Shown here one piece after another: positions 28,449 to 37,685 of a stretch of DNA of 64,000 nucleotides; the stretch's first letter is position 1, and each line of letters opens with the position of its first letter. The translations under genes and the position numbers were made by a program. Source of the DNA: Pseudomonas mangrovi (lineage in GTDB: Bacteria > Pseudomonadota > Gammaproteobacteria > Pseudomonadales > Pseudomonadaceae); assembly GCF_003052585.1 (NCBI RefSeq), contig NZ_QASN01000020.1, positions 186,001-250,000 of the forward strand, in the 5' to 3' direction. The notes beneath the pieces were generated by a model that had not been told where the DNA came from, searched no databases, and worked only from the letters and a program-made list of their open reading frames with translations.

Positions 28449-28544
28449 CTAGCCGAACAGTCGGCTGAGATTGGGCAGGATCAGCACCACTGCGGTAGCG
28501 AAGAGGATCAGGCCTGCTTGACGGAATTTCGGTTGCTTGGACAT
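28449..28544 (-). CDS. 31-residue single-helix membrane microprotein
   Basis: The reading frame encodes MSKQPKFRQAGLILFATAVV, continuing LILPNLSRLFG and then stop (TAG). It has a basic cytoplasmic N terminus and one hydrophobic helix (about residues 11-25). I recall near-identical short proteins in other Pseudomonas genomes, and the amphipathic layout is not what random GC-rich DNA gives. A weak ribosome site (AGAAGGCGAACGCC) precedes the ATG. A longer frame to 28670 has no such character upstream. Function unknown; small subunits or regulators of membrane complexes look like this. Confidence 0.6.
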   Translation of the reverse strand: MSKQPKFRQAGLILFATAVVLILPNLSRLFG

Positions 28545-28932
28545 GGCGTTCGCCTTCTTGTTCTTGAGTGACGCACAGCACCTCCGAACAACTCGAGGGC
28601 GGGCGTTACCGGTAAGGAGACTGAAATCCGTATCGACGAAAAAGGGGTCGATCACGGTACCCACTTTCAATCTAGGAGCGGGCAGAGACAGTCCTTAGAA
28701 GACTTGGTCGCAAGAAGCCAGTTCCTTCATAGCGCAGCCTATCGACGCCGATCCATCCGCACCATCCGACCTTGGTGCTAGAGCAGTTTCGTCGCTTACT
28801 GTCATCACCCGTTCGGGATCTACCGTTCATCGGTTTTTTTCTGGGGATCATGCGCCGGTCGTCAGTGTCGGGAGCACGGCGTCATCGGACTGCCTGTCCA
28901 CTGCGGCGTACTGATCAATCAGGAGAAGAATC
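28545..28932. other. gene-poor stretch between the microprotein and the low-complexity protein
   Basis: No gene is recognised in these 388 bases. The stretch is less GC-rich than the surroundings, with runs such as GGTTTTTTTCTGGGG at about 28830-28845, and must contain the promoters of both divergent flanking genes. A dyad GCACCA-N8-TGGTGC sits at 28759-28778. A 68-codon frame at 28772-28978 overlaps the next gene and lacks any recognisable character. Confidence 0.5.
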
Positions 28933-29460
28933 ATGCGCAAGCAAAAATTTGCAATTTCTGCCATCGCTCTCGGGCTGATGTTCAGCGGCGCCTCGTTCGC
29001 CGAGTCCGAAACTGACGGCATGACGCTGGGTCAGGAGCGCCAGCAGATCGGGCGAGACATGGAGCAGAACCGCGACCAGATCGGCCGTGACATCAACCAG
29101 ATTCGTGACCCGGCCGGCGGCCTGGACAACGGCAACAACACCGCTGACCCGGCGTCGAACAACAACACGAATACCGGTCCCAACGCCACCAACACTGGCG
29201 TCGGTGGCAATGCCGGAACTGCTCCGGGTACAGGAAGCGGAACCGGAACGGCGCCTGGAACGGGCGTGGGCACCACTCCTGGCTCAACCACGGCGCCAGG
29301 CACGCCGACTACCGGGCAGGGCGCACCTACTACTGCACCCGGCACACCCACCACGACTACGCCGGGTGCGCCGGGCAGCAGCAATAACAGCGGCCCGGGT
29401 ACCGGTACAGGTGCGGGTACCGGCACAGGCCCAGGAGGCGCGGCCGGCGGCGGCATGTAG
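28933..29460 (+). CDS. secreted Gly/Thr/Pro/Asn-rich low-complexity protein
   Basis: The 175-residue protein has a signal peptide (MRKQKFAISAIALGLMFSGA, cleavage likely after SFA), a short charged segment with an imperfect 11-residue repeat (QIGRDMEQNRD / QIGRDINQIRD), and then about 110 residues composed almost only of Gly, Thr, Pro, Ala, Asn and Ser, with recurring APGTPTT and GTGTGxG units. It is probably disordered in the periplasm or outside the cell. A strong ribosome site (TCAGGAGAAGAATC) and in-frame signal peptide support it as a real gene. I do not recognise a function. Confidence 0.72.
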   Translation: MRKQKFAISAIALGLMFSGASFAESETDGMTLGQERQQIGRDMEQNRDQIGRDINQIRDPAGGLDNGNNTADPASNNNTNTGPNATNTGVGGNAGTAPGTGSGTGTAPGTGVGTTPGSTTAPGTPTTGQGAPTTAPGTPTTTTPGAPGSSNNSGPGTGTGAGTGTGPGGAAGGGM

Positions 29461-29467
29461 GTCAGAC

Positions 29468-29492
29468 GAGGGGCTGCCCGAGCAGCCCCCTC
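29468..29492. terminator. terminator hairpin between convergent genes
   Basis: GAGGGGCTGC and GCAGCCCCCTC pair with loop CCGA and one extra C; ATTTC follows. It lies 8 bp after the low-complexity protein stop and just before the convergent stop at 29496, so it could serve both strands. Confidence 0.6.
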
Positions 29493-29495
29493 ATT

Positions 29496-29822
29496 TCACA
29501 TGCTGTTGCCGAGGATGATGACCAGGATGGTCAGCAGGACTATTACTGCGGAGAAGATGGTGCCCAGTACGCCGAAGATCTTGTTTCGACCGCTCTGGCA
29601 GAGAGCGCCGATGCCCAGTCCCAGGGCAATCAGCTCGATGAACATGCACAGTATGATCAGCAGGCCGAGCACCACGGCGCCGACAGATTCTTCATCGATA
29701 CCGCCGGGCGTCGACGCCTCCATTGCCCCGGCAGCGATGAACAGGACGAAGATCAGCAGCGCTGCGCCGGTGCTGATGATGAACGAGGCGAGGCCCAGAC
29801 CCGAATGCTTCAGTTGTTCCAT
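29496..29822 (-). CDS. small three-helix membrane protein, unknown function
   Basis: The 108-residue protein starts MEQLKHSGLGLASFIISTGA and has three hydrophobic segments, about residues 9-32, 48-72 and 82-106, with a short acidic loop (GGIDEESVG) after the first and CQSGRNKIFG between the second and third. The pattern resembles small DUF-type membrane proteins with a conserved NKxFxxLG turn. AAGGA lies upstream of the ATG, though further than usual. No function is recognised. Confidence 0.68.
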   Translation of the reverse strand: MEQLKHSGLGLASFIISTGAALLIFVLFIAAGAMEASTPGGIDEESVGAVVLGLLIILCMFIELIALGLGIGALCQSGRNKIFGVLGTIFSAVIVLLTILVIILGNSM

Positions 29823-29932
29823 GGGGAGGTAGATCCTTGTGGCAGCGTCCGCTGCCGTGAGTATTGGAAAGGCGCCTGTGCGCACCTGTGATTCGAGCCG
29901 CTATTGCGGCTCAAGGCAACCTTCGCCGACGG

Positions 29933-30220
29933 TTATTGCTGAACTTCCCACATAAAGGTGCTGCCGTCGTAGGTGACTTCCACGGTGTAGGTGAATTTTT
30001 CACCGCTCTCCATGGTGTTCAGCAGTCCCTTGTACTTCTTGCCGTCCTCGTGAATCAGTGTGAAGTCCTTGATCTGTATGTGCCGGGTAGCGGCATCCTG
30101 GGCGAAGGTTTCCTCCATGCTGGCGCGTACCTCCTTGGCCAGGTCTTCGGTGGATGAGCCACAGCCGCTGAGTGCGAGGGTCATGGCCAGAATCAGGGTT
30201 GCGAACAGCTGCTTGATCAT
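29933..30220 (-). CDS. small lipoprotein, unknown function
   Basis: The 95-residue product has a lipoprotein signal peptide ending LALSGCGSS, with the lipidated Cys at about residue 20, followed by a small alpha/beta domain (EDLAKEVRASMEETFAQDAATRH, then ligand-like beta strands YTVEVTYDGSTFMWEVQQ). Ser after Cys suggests the outer membrane. The ATG overlaps the stop of the upstream gene (ATGA), so the two are translationally coupled. It resembles small DUF4333-like lipoproteins, but that is uncertain. Confidence 0.72.
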   Translation of the reverse strand: MIKQLFATLILAMTLALSGCGSSTEDLAKEVRASMEETFAQDAATRHIQIKDFTLIHEDGKKYKGLLNTMESGEKFTYTVEVTYDGSTFMWEVQQ

Positions 30221-30783
30221 GGGGTTTGCTCCGGTTTGATTGAGTTCTGCGTGTTCGGCGCGGATGCGCCGTGCCTCTCGAGATAACCCCTGCACAGGGC
30301 CAGCAGCGGCTCATGGCCAATGTCCAGGGCTGTGGCCGATACCACCACTGGACTGCCCAGGGTCTTGAGGTTCATGTTCAGGCTCGCGCGGCGCCAGCGG
30401 TGCCCGCAGTTGATATAAGCCTGCGGATCACGTACGCGGATGACCAGCATCCGGTTGCCGACAATATCGGTAGAACCGATACCCAGTATTTCGCTCCAGG
30501 GAATCAGCCCGAAGCCGTTACGGGCATGGTCGACGAGGCCCTGTCCGTTCAAGCTCAACGCAAGCCTTGGGCGAGCCAGCTGTAGCAGGGCGGCGATGGT
30601 TGCGGCGCCAAAGAGCAGGGCACCAAGCCCGCCGAAGAACACTACCAGCAGGGGATAGCTGAAACGATGCCGCGCCTCGCCGAGCAGCAGCCAGGTCGCG
30701 GTGGCGGTCAGGCAGAGGCTGGCTAGCAGCAGGAACAGCAGTTTTGTGCGGCTTTGACGAATGAGTGTTTCAGAAGGAAGCAT
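30217..30783 (-). CDS. two-helix membrane protein (STM3941-like)
   Basis: The 188-residue protein has two N-terminal hydrophobic helices (LLFLLLASLCLTATATWLL and LLVVFFGGLGALLFGAATIA) and a cytoplasmic beta-rich domain beginning LALSLNGQGLVDHA and IPWSEILGIGSTDI. This is the arrangement of the STM3941 family, which has a PH-like fold and no known function. The stop overlaps the start of the lipoprotein gene, forming a two-gene unit. Confidence 0.72.
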   Translation of the reverse strand: MLPSETLIRQSRTKLLFLLLASLCLTATATWLLLGEARHRFSYPLLVVFFGGLGALLFGAATIAALLQLARPRLALSLNGQGLVDHARNGFGLIPWSEILGIGSTDIVGNRMLVIRVRDPQAYINCGHRWRRASLNMNLKTLGSPVVVSATALDIGHEPLLALCRGYLERHGASAPNTQNSIKPEQTP

Positions 30784-30897
30784 GTAGCTGGCTTTTGCAG
30801 GTTGGAAAGAAGTGCCGGTTTATTGTGCGTCCGTTTTCTGACGCGGTTCGGCAAATCTATCAGGAAGTGCTAGCCATTTGCTATCGGAAGGGGCTGT

Positions 30898-31641
30898 TCA
30901 GAGTGCTTCGACCTCGCCGACGGGTGCCTGCAGCTGCGCGTCCAGATCGCGAATACAGTCGTGCATGCGGCTGCGGCAATCCTCCATCAGTTGACCAAGG
31001 TCGGCGCTGGTGAGGCTGCTGGTTTCGATTGGCGCAAGACTGCGTATGGCAATTCGCGCCGCCACACAGCGGTTTGCATCCAGGGTCCCGGCGTAGCTGC
31101 TGACACAGAGCGGAACAATGGGCACGCCGGCAGCAAGGGCGAGCTGGAACGCGCCTTTCTTGAACGGCAGCATGCCTTCGCCCGGATGTCGCGTCCCTTC
31201 GGGGAAGACGAAGATCGAGGTGTCTCGCTCCTGCAGAATCCTGGCGGTCGCCAGCAGCGAGCGGCGGGCGTTGCGGGGATTGTCGCGGTCGATCAGAACG
31301 TTGCCAGCAAGCCAGTACAGCTGGCCGAACAGGGGCAGCCATTTGAGACTCTTCTTGCCCATGCTGACGGTGCGCGGAGGGATCAGGCCACCGATGACGA
31401 ACAGGTCGTAGTTGGACTGATGGTTGGCAATGATCACGCAGGGGCGTTTCAGCTCAAGCAGTGCCTCGATGCGAATGTCCATGCGCAGCCCCATGATGCG
31501 CAACGCCGGCCAGGCGAACAGCTTGGCGCACAGGCGACTGTTGTCCGGATGGAACGGGCGGCAGAGAGTCAGCAGTAGTCCAAAAGCGCTGGCGAATGCG
31601 CAATGCAGGCCGAGCAGGGTCAAGCGCAGAAAGGCGAGCAT
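30898..31641 (-). CDS. plsC: 1-acylglycerol-3-phosphate O-acyltransferase (PlsC family)
   Basis: The enzyme acylates lysophosphatidic acid to phosphatidic acid at the inner membrane. The 247-residue product has the family's motifs: NHQSNYD (His74, Asp79 of HX4D), MGKKSLKWLPLFGQLYWLAG, FVFPEGTRHPGEGMLPFKKGAF and VPIVPLCVSS. The ATG at 31641 aligns with the start of E. coli PlsC as I remember it (MLYIFRL versus MLAFLRL); a TTG-initiated reading to 31704 adds 21 residues. Downstream of lpxH on the same strand. Confidence 0.88.
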   Translation of the reverse strand: MLAFLRLTLLGLHCAFASAFGLLLTLCRPFHPDNSRLCAKLFAWPALRIMGLRMDIRIEALLELKRPCVIIANHQSNYDLFVIGGLIPPRTVSMGKKSLKWLPLFGQLYWLAGNVLIDRDNPRNARRSLLATARILQERDTSIFVFPEGTRHPGEGMLPFKKGAFQLALAAGVPIVPLCVSSYAGTLDANRCVAARIAIRSLAPIETSSLTSADLGQLMEDCRSRMHDCIRDLDAQLQAPVGEVEAL

Positions 31642-31732
31642 GAAAAAGAAACCGATGCGTTGGCGAAAGCTCGGGAGTGTACGGGTGTTCACTGAGTGCG
31701 GCAATTACGCCGCAGCGAATTTGCCAATCAGA

Positions 31733-32455
31733 TCAAGCCAGGTCGAACGCTTCCAGCGCCAGACCGTCGTCGTCAACTTGTAGCGCCCAGCCTTGTCGGT
31801 CCCAGTCGCCTAGCACCAGGCGTCTTGCCGGTGTGCCGTCGAGGACCAGCTGATGGACGGCGGGACGGTGCGTATGGCCGTGGATCAGGGTGTGAACCTG
31901 ATGTTGGCGCATTACTGCCTCAACCTCGCTCGGGGTCACGTCGACGATCTCGCTGGCCTTCATGCGTGTTTGTGCCCGGCTCTCGTCGCGTAGCTTGCGC
32001 GCCAGCTTGCGTCGGGTCTGCAGCGGCAGATGGCGGAGGATGAACAGGCTGAGCGGATTGCGCAGCAGTCGGCGCATGCGCATGTAGGCGTGATCTGCGG
32101 TGCACAGGCTGTCACCGTGCATCAGCAGTACCTTCTCGCCTGCGAGGTTGACGATGCTGGAGTCGCGCAGCAGTTGGCAGCCGGCTTCCCGGCAGAAGGA
32201 ACTGCCGAGCAGGAAGTCGCGATTGCCGTGCATCAGGAAGATCTGCGTGCCGGTCTCGCTGCACCTGCGCAAGGCCGACGCGATGCTGCGCTGGAAATCG
32301 TCCATGGCGTCATCGCCGATCCAGACCTCGAAGAAGTCGCCGAGGATGTACAGCGCCTGCGCCTTGCACGCGCGCGTCTCGAGGAAATGCATAAACGCCC
32401 GGGTAATGTCCGGGCGATTTTCTTCGAGATGCAGGTCGGAGATCAGCAGGATCAT
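31733..32455 (-). CDS. lpxH: UDP-2,3-diacylglucosamine diphosphatase
   Basis: LpxH cleaves UDP-2,3-diacylglucosamine to lipid X and UMP, an essential lipid A step at the inner membrane surface. The 240-residue metallophosphoesterase has the manganese ligands in [39 protein letters not shown] and HGHTHRP. Length is standard. It lies 76 bp downstream of ppiB on the same strand. Confidence 0.96.
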   Translation of the reverse strand: MILLISDLHLEENRPDITRAFMHFLETRACKAQALYILGDFFEVWIGDDAMDDFQRSIASALRRCSETGTQIFLMHGNRDFLLGSSFCREAGCQLLRDSSIVNLAGEKVLLMHGDSLCTADHAYMRMRRLLRNPLSLFILRHLPLQTRRKLARKLRDESRAQTRMKASEIVDVTPSEVEAVMRQHQVHTLIHGHTHRPAVHQLVLDGTPARRLVLGDWDRQGWALQVDDDGLALEAFDLA

Positions 32456-32531
32456 GCGTTCGGCCTTGCACGGGGTAGGGCGGAAGACCGACGCAGCGCG
32501 CCGAGCCTTCCGTGTGTCGCAGGGCTCGGAG

Positions 32532-33023
32532 TCAGACGATCTCGGCCTTTTCGATGATCACGTCTTCGACCGGAACGTCCTGGTGGCCTGAGCGCATGGT
32601 GGTGGCGACACCCTTGATCGCTTCGACCACATCCATGCCTTCAACCACTTCGGCAAAGACGGCGTAACCCCAACCTTGGGTGGTGGGCGCGCTGTGGTCG
32701 AGGAAGCTGTTGTCGGAAACGTTGATGAAGAACTGCGCCGAGGCCGAGTGCGGGTCCATGGTGCGGGCCATGGCAACGGTGCCGACCTTGTTCGACAGGC
32801 CGTTGTTGGCCTCGTTCTTGATCGGTGCGCGGGTGGTCTTCTGCTTCATGCCAGGCTCAAAACCGCCGCCCTGGATCATGAAGGTGCTGATGACCCGGTG
32901 AAAGATGGTGCCGTCATAGTGGCCGCTCTTCACGTATTCGATGAAGTTGGCTGCGGTTTCCGGCGCCTTGTCTTCGAACAGTTGCAGGCTGATGACGCCA
33001 TGGTTGGTGTGCAGTTTGATCAT
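32532..33023 (-). CDS. ppiB: cyclophilin-type peptidyl-prolyl isomerase B
   Basis: The 163-residue cytoplasmic cyclophilin catalyses prolyl isomerisation. It has [33 protein letters not shown] (catalytic Arg), [18 protein letters not shown] and [15 protein letters not shown], the standard active-site blocks. No signal peptide. It is divergent from glnS and upstream of lpxH, the order usual in Pseudomonas. Confidence 0.96.
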   Translation of the reverse strand: MIKLHTNHGVISLQLFEDKAPETAANFIEYVKSGHYDGTIFHRVISTFMIQGGGFEPGMKQKTTRAPIKNEANNGLSNKVGTVAMARTMDPHSASAQFFINVSDNSFLDHSAPTTQGWGYAVFAEVVEGMDVVEAIKGVATTMRSGHQDVPVEDVIIEKAEIV

Positions 33024-33300
33024 CTGGCTATGCGCTCTTGGTGGTGGCAGTGCGCCTGGGGGCTGCGGTTCGAGCCGGTACAGGGCGCTGCGGCTGTCAG
33101 GGGGTTGACGGGTTGGGTATGATACGGCCTTTGTTTTGACCGGCCTACCCTGGAGCCGTCCCTGTCTGGCGCATGCCGGCGATGAGACGTTTGAGTGGAT
33201 TGGCGTTGCGCGTATGCGTCTCGCCGTCCGCTTTCGAGTCTTCTTCGCCAGCTACCGGATCGGTGAGAGCTTCGCGTGGCGCATCGTACCTAAGGACATC

Positions 33301-34968
33301 ATGAGCAAGCCCACCGTCGAAAAAGCCGCCAACTTTCTGCGTCCCATCGTTCAGGCTGACCTGGACAGCGGCAAGCACGCCAAGGTCATCACCCGTTTTC
33401 CGCCGGAGCCCAACGGTTACCTGCACATCGGCCACGCCAAGAGCATCTGCCTGAACTTCGGCCTGGCCGAGGAGTTCGGTGGTGCCTGCAACCTGCGTTT
33501 CGACGACACCAATCCGGCCAAGGAAGACCAGGAATACATCGACGCGATCAAGGCTGACGTCGAATGGCTGGGCTTTCGCTGGGCAGGCGAGGAGCGTTAC
33601 GCCTCCAACTACTTCGACCAGTTGCACGACTGGGCCGTCGAGCTGATCAAGGCTGGCAAGGCCTACGTCTGCGACCTGTCGCCGGACGAGGCGCGCGAAT
33701 ACCGCGGCACCCTGACCACACCCGGCAAGGACAGCCCGTATCGCGAGCGCAGTGTCGAGGAAAACCTCGACCTGTTTGCGCGCATGAAGGCCGGCGAATT
33801 CCCCGACGGTGCCCGTGCCCTGCGCGCCAAGATCGACATGGCCTCGCGCAACATGAACCTGCGGGATCCGATCCTCTATCGCATCCGCCATGCCCATCAC
33901 CACCAGACCGGTGACAAGTGGTGCATCTATCCCAGCTACGATTTCACCCACGGTCAGTCGGACGCCATCGAGGGCATCACTCACTCCATCTGCACCCTGG
34001 AGTTCGAGGATCATCGCCCGCTCTACGAGTGGTTCCTGGCCAACCTGTCGGTGCCGGCGCAACCGCGCCAGTACGAATTTGCCCGGCTCAACCTGAACTA
34101 CACCATCACCAGCAAGCGCAAGCTCAAGCAACTGGTGGACGAGAAGCATGTCAACGGCTGGGACGATCCGCGCATGTCGACCCTCTCCGGCTATCGCCGT
34201 CGTGGCTATACCCCGGCGTCGATCCGTACCTTCTGCGACATGATCGGGGTGAACCGCGCTGGCGGCGTGGTCGATATCGGCATGCTCGAGTTCGCCATCC
34301 GTGAAGACCTGGATGCCAACGCTGCACGTGCCATGTGCGTGCTCAAGCCCTTGAAGGTGGTCATCAGCAACTACCCGACAGGCAAGGTCGAGAACCTCGA
34401 ACTGCCGCGCCATCCCAAGCAGGACATGGGCGTGCGCGTGCTGCCGTTCAGTCGCGAGATCTACATCGACGCCAGCGACTTCGAGCAAACCCCGCCGGAT
34501 GGCTTCAAGCGCCTGATCCCAGGTGGCGAAGTGCGTCTGCGCGGCAGCTACGTGATTCGCGCCGACGAGGCGATCAAGGATGCTGCGGGCAATATCGTCG
34601 AGCTGCGCTGCAGCTATGACGAAAACACCCTGGGCAAGAACCCCGAGGGGCGCAAGGTCAAGGGTGTGATCCACTGGGTGCCGGCGGCCGAGAGCGTCGA
34701 GTGCGAAGTGCGCCTGTACGATCGTCTGTTCCGCTCAGCCAATCCGGAGAAGGACGAGGAGGGCGGCAGCTTCCTCGACAATATCAACCCCGAGTCGCTG
34801 GTGGTGCTCAAGGGGTGCCGCGCGGAGCCGTCGCTAGCCCAGGCCGAACCCGAGGAGCGCTTCCAGTTCGAGCGCGAGGGTTACTTCTGCGCCGATCTCA
34901 AGGACAGCAAGCCGGGCGCGCCCGTGTTCAACCGTACCGTCACCCTGCGCGACTCCTGGGGTCAGTAA
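33301..34968 (+). CDS. glnS: glutaminyl-tRNA synthetase
   Basis: GlnRS charges tRNA-Gln. The 555-residue class I synthetase has [18 protein letters not shown] (HIGH signature near residue 42) and a second signature ITSKRKL in place of E. coli VMSKR. The C-terminal beta-barrel anticodon domain runs from about residue 345. ATG at 33301 gives [15 protein letters not shown]; upstream codons to 33136 are not family-like. cysS starts at the next base after its stop, so the two are coupled. Confidence 0.97.
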   Translation: MSKPTVEKAANFLRPIVQADLDSGKHAKVITRFPPEPNGYLHIGHAKSICLNFGLAEEFGGACNLRFDDTNPAKEDQEYIDAIKADVEWLGFRWAGEERYASNYFDQLHDWAVELIKAGKAYVCDLSPDEAREYRGTLTTPGKDSPYRERSVEENLDLFARMKAGEFPDGARALRAKIDMASRNMNLRDPILYRIRHAHHHQTGDKWCIYPSYDFTHGQSDAIEGITHSICTLEFEDHRPLYEWFLANLSVPAQPRQYEFARLNLNYTITSKRKLKQLVDEKHVNGWDDPRMSTLSGYRRRGYTPASIRTFCDMIGVNRAGGVVDIGMLEFAIREDLDANAARAMCVLKPLKVVISNYPTGKVENLELPRHPKQDMGVRVLPFSREIYIDASDFEQTPPDGFKRLIPGGEVRLRGSYVIRADEAIKDAAGNIVELRCSYDENTLGKNPEGRKVKGVIHWVPAAESVECEVRLYDRLFRSANPEKDEEGGSFLDNINPESLVVLKGCRAEPSLAQAEPEERFQFEREGYFCADLKDSKPGAPVFNRTVTLRDSWGQ

Positions 34969-36354
34969 ATGGCACTGAGCATCTACAACACCCTGAGCAA
35001 GACCAAGGACGTCTTCAAGCCGCTTGAAGGCAACCATGTGCGCATGTACGTCTGCGGCATGACGGTTTACGACTTCTGTCATATCGGTCATGCGCGGGTG
35101 ATGGTGGCGTTCGATGTGGTGACTCGCTGGCTGCGTGAGCGTGGCTATGACGTGACCTACGTGCGCAATATCACCGACATCGACGACAAGATCATCCGCC
35201 GTGCCAACGAGAACGGCGAGCCGTTCGAGGCGCTGGTCGAGCGCATGATCGCTGCGATGCACGAGGACGAGGCGCGGCTGAACGTGCTGCGCCCGGATCT
35301 GGAGCCACGCGCGACCGGGCACATCGATGGCATGTTCACCATGATCCAGACCCTGATCGACAAGGGCTTTGCCTATGCGCCGGGCAATGGCGACGTGTAC
35401 TACCGCGTTACCAAGTTCGAGGGCTACGGCAAATTGTCCCGGCGCAAGATCGACGAACTGAAGATCGGCGCGCGCATCGAGGTCGACGAGATCAAGGAAG
35501 ATCCGCTGGATTTCGTCCTGTGGAAAGCCGCCAAGCCGGGCGAGCCGAGCTGGGATTCGCCCTGGGGCAAGGGCCGGCCGGGCTGGCATATCGAGTGCTC
35601 GGTGATGTCGACCTGCTGCCTGGGCGAGACCTTCGACATCCACGGCGGCGGTCCGGACCTGGTGTTCCCGCACCATGAGAACGAGATCGCCCAGAGCGAG
35701 GCGGCCACCGGCAAGCCCTACGCGGCAGCCTGGATGCACGCCGGTGCGGTGCGCGTGGATGGCGAGAAAATGTCCAAGAGTCTGGGCAACTTCTTCACCA
35801 TTCGCGAGGTGCTGGAAAAGTACCACCCGGAAGTCGTGCGTTATCTGCTGGTTTCCAGCCATTACCGCAGCCCGATCAACTACTCCGAAGACAGCCTCAA
35901 GGAGGCGCGCGGCGCCCTGGAGCGCTTCTACACCGCACTGCGTGGACTGCCCGAGGCAGCGCCGGCGGGTGGCGAGGCGTTCGTCGAGCGTTTTGTCGCG
36001 GCGATGGACGACGATTTCGGTACGCCCGAGGCTTGTGCGGTGCTGTTCGATCTGGCGCGCGAGATCAACCGGCTGCGAGAGGTCGATGCTCAGGCTGCTG
36101 CCGGTCTGGCGGCTCGTTTGCGCTCGCTGGCTGCTGTGCTCGGGGTTCTGCAACTGGCGCCCGAGGCCTTCTTGCAGGCCGGCAACCGCAAGGTCGATGC
36201 GGCGGAGGTGGAAGCGCTGATCGCGGCGCGTCTGCAGGCGCGTTCGGGGAAGAACTGGGTCGAGAGTGACCGCATTCGCGACCAGCTGGCGGCGCTGGGC
36301 GTTGTGCTGGAAGACGGTAAGGGCGGTACCACCTGGCGTCTGGCCGACCAGTAG
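34969..36354 (+). CDS. cysS: cysteinyl-tRNA synthetase
   Basis: CysRS charges tRNA-Cys. The 461-residue monomeric enzyme has the zinc ligand Cys in [18 protein letters not shown] (HIGH at 38-41), the further ligands in [10 protein letters not shown] and FPHHENE, and KMSKSLGNF near residue 267. Its ATG follows the glnS stop with no gap. The C-terminal helical domain is complete. Confidence 0.97.
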   Translation: MALSIYNTLSKTKDVFKPLEGNHVRMYVCGMTVYDFCHIGHARVMVAFDVVTRWLRERGYDVTYVRNITDIDDKIIRRANENGEPFEALVERMIAAMHEDEARLNVLRPDLEPRATGHIDGMFTMIQTLIDKGFAYAPGNGDVYYRVTKFEGYGKLSRRKIDELKIGARIEVDEIKEDPLDFVLWKAAKPGEPSWDSPWGKGRPGWHIECSVMSTCCLGETFDIHGGGPDLVFPHHENEIAQSEAATGKPYAAAWMHAGAVRVDGEKMSKSLGNFFTIREVLEKYHPEVVRYLLVSSHYRSPINYSEDSLKEARGALERFYTALRGLPEAAPAGGEAFVERFVAAMDDDFGTPEACAVLFDLAREINRLREVDAQAAAGLAARLRSLAAVLGVLQLAPEAFLQAGNRKVDAAEVEALIAARLQARSGKNWVESDRIRDQLAALGVVLEDGKGGTTWRLADQ

Positions 36355-36377
36355 CTGTCTGGCTGTCAGGCCGGCGC

Positions 36378-37544
36378 TCAGGAGGCTCGGCTGAGCTGCT
36401 CGATGATCCGGTTGCGCCCGCTCTGCTTGGCCAGGTACATGCGCTGGTCCGCCAGATCGAGCAGTTCGCGACAGTCGCTGGCATTGTCCGCCAGGCGTTC
36501 GGCAATGCCGATGCTGGCGGTCAGTGGTCGGCCATCCGGGCGCAGTCCCAGTCCGCTGCTGATGATCCGCTCGAGTGCCTGACGTGCCTGCTTAAGATCG
36601 GCCCCCGGCATGATCAATAGAAACTCCTCTCCGCCCCAGCGCAGGAGGCTGTCCGATTGCCGCAAGCTCTTCTGCAGGCGGCGGGCCAATTCGCGCAGGA
36701 CGTTATCTCCCGCCTCGTGGCCGAACTCATCGTTGATCGATTTGAAGTGATCGACGTCGATGAATACCACGGACAGGCGCGTGTCGTTGCGCTTGGCGCC
36801 GTGCCAGTGCAGGTCGAGGATTTCCTCGCCACTGCCGCGAGACAGGACGCCGGTCAGTGGGTCGTGAATTGCCTGTCGTACCAGCGCGATCATGAACGCC
36901 AGTTGACTCATGCTCGCCAGGGCAGTGACGCCAGCGATCAGGATCAACAGCCAGAAGCCACCAGCGAAGGAGGGCCAGCTCAGCGTGGACCAGCTCAGGT
37001 AACCGGCAATCAGCTGCGCGGCGAGCAACAGCGCGACCAGAAGCAGGTTTTCCTGCAGCGTCAGTGGGAAGATCGCCAGCCCGGCCATCAGCACGAACGG
37101 CAGAAAGGCATAACCCGTGGCCACGGCCGCCGAGACCTGGTCATGATGCTGGCCGCCAAGCAGGGTGTGCGAGGCGATATAGAAGAGAGTCGGGATCGCG
37201 AACAGAATCGCGATGGCGCGGTAGGCGTCAAACAGCTTGCCGTTCGGGCGATACAGCAGGAGCAGGCAGGCGAAGGCTGCGCAGGTCACCACTCGGCAGG
37301 CGGCAAGACTGATCCACAGGTCGCGGTTGAAGACCATCAGATCGATCAGGCTCCACAGGGGTGTCAGCACCGCGAAGAGAAAGGCGAATAGGCGCACGCG
37401 GTTGACGATCATGGTTGCCCGGCGCTGGCTCAGCAGCAGCGAGTGGCCGCCGGGTGCAAGCAGTTGTCGTAGTTCGTGCAGGCGCAGTTCGCTTGGAAGG
37501 AGAAGGGCGAGGCGTCTGGCGAGTGCGTAAAGGATCGAGGTCAT
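36378..37544 (-). CDS. membrane-bound diguanylate cyclase (GGDEF)
   Basis: The 388-residue protein has about six membrane helices (residues 48-225) with no recognised sensor family and a C-terminal GGDEF domain. The active site is intact (RWGGEEF) and an allosteric I-site RQSD lies five residues before it, so it should make cyclic di-GMP and be product-inhibited. DPLTGVLSRGSGEE and FIDVDHFKSINDEFGHEAGD are the other hallmark blocks. It is downstream of folD on the same strand and convergent with cysS. Confidence 0.93.
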   Translation of the reverse strand: MTSILYALARRLALLLPSELRLHELRQLLAPGGHSLLLSQRRATMIVNRVRLFAFLFAVLTPLWSLIDLMVFNRDLWISLAACRVVTCAAFACLLLLYRPNGKLFDAYRAIAILFAIPTLFYIASHTLLGGQHHDQVSAAVATGYAFLPFVLMAGLAIFPLTLQENLLLVALLLAAQLIAGYLSWSTLSWPSFAGGFWLLILIAGVTALASMSQLAFMIALVRQAIHDPLTGVLSRGSGEEILDLHWHGAKRNDTRLSVVFIDVDHFKSINDEFGHEAGDNVLRELARRLQKSLRQSDSLLRWGGEEFLLIMPGADLKQARQALERIISSGLGLRPDGRPLTASIGIAERLADNASDCRELLDLADQRMYLAKQSGRNRIIEQLSRAS

Positions 37545-37651
37545 GGCATGGCCGATGCGGCAGGAGTGCGGACTCGAGTGGAGTCTGCCACTGCGCTTGA
37601 GGGCATATGCTGACGCGGATCAGTGGTTGTGATGGCAGCTTGATGGCGTGA

Positions 37652-37680
37652 CGAGGGCTTGCGCCAGGGGCGAGCCCTCG
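37652..37680. terminator. hairpin downstream of folD
   Basis: CGAGGGCT and AGCCCTCG form an 8-bp stem around a 13-base loop, 6 bp past the folD stop on the minus strand. The T content of the tail is low on that strand, so termination is possible but weak. Confidence 0.4.
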
Positions 37681-37685
37681 CTTTG

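Noticed and set aside
28772..28978. A 68-codon frame in the gene-poor gap
   Set aside because: It overlaps the signal-peptide start of the next gene and has no ribosome site or protein-like pattern.
29100..29456. Direct-repeat array in the low-complexity gene as a possible CRISPR or tandem repeat
   Set aside because: Repeats are short, irregular and in frame with codons; they reflect amino-acid composition.
33145..34674. A 509-codon minus-strand frame opposite glnS
   Set aside because: Composition is that of an antisense shadow (Val/Ala/Asp/Gln-rich) and glnS is unambiguous.
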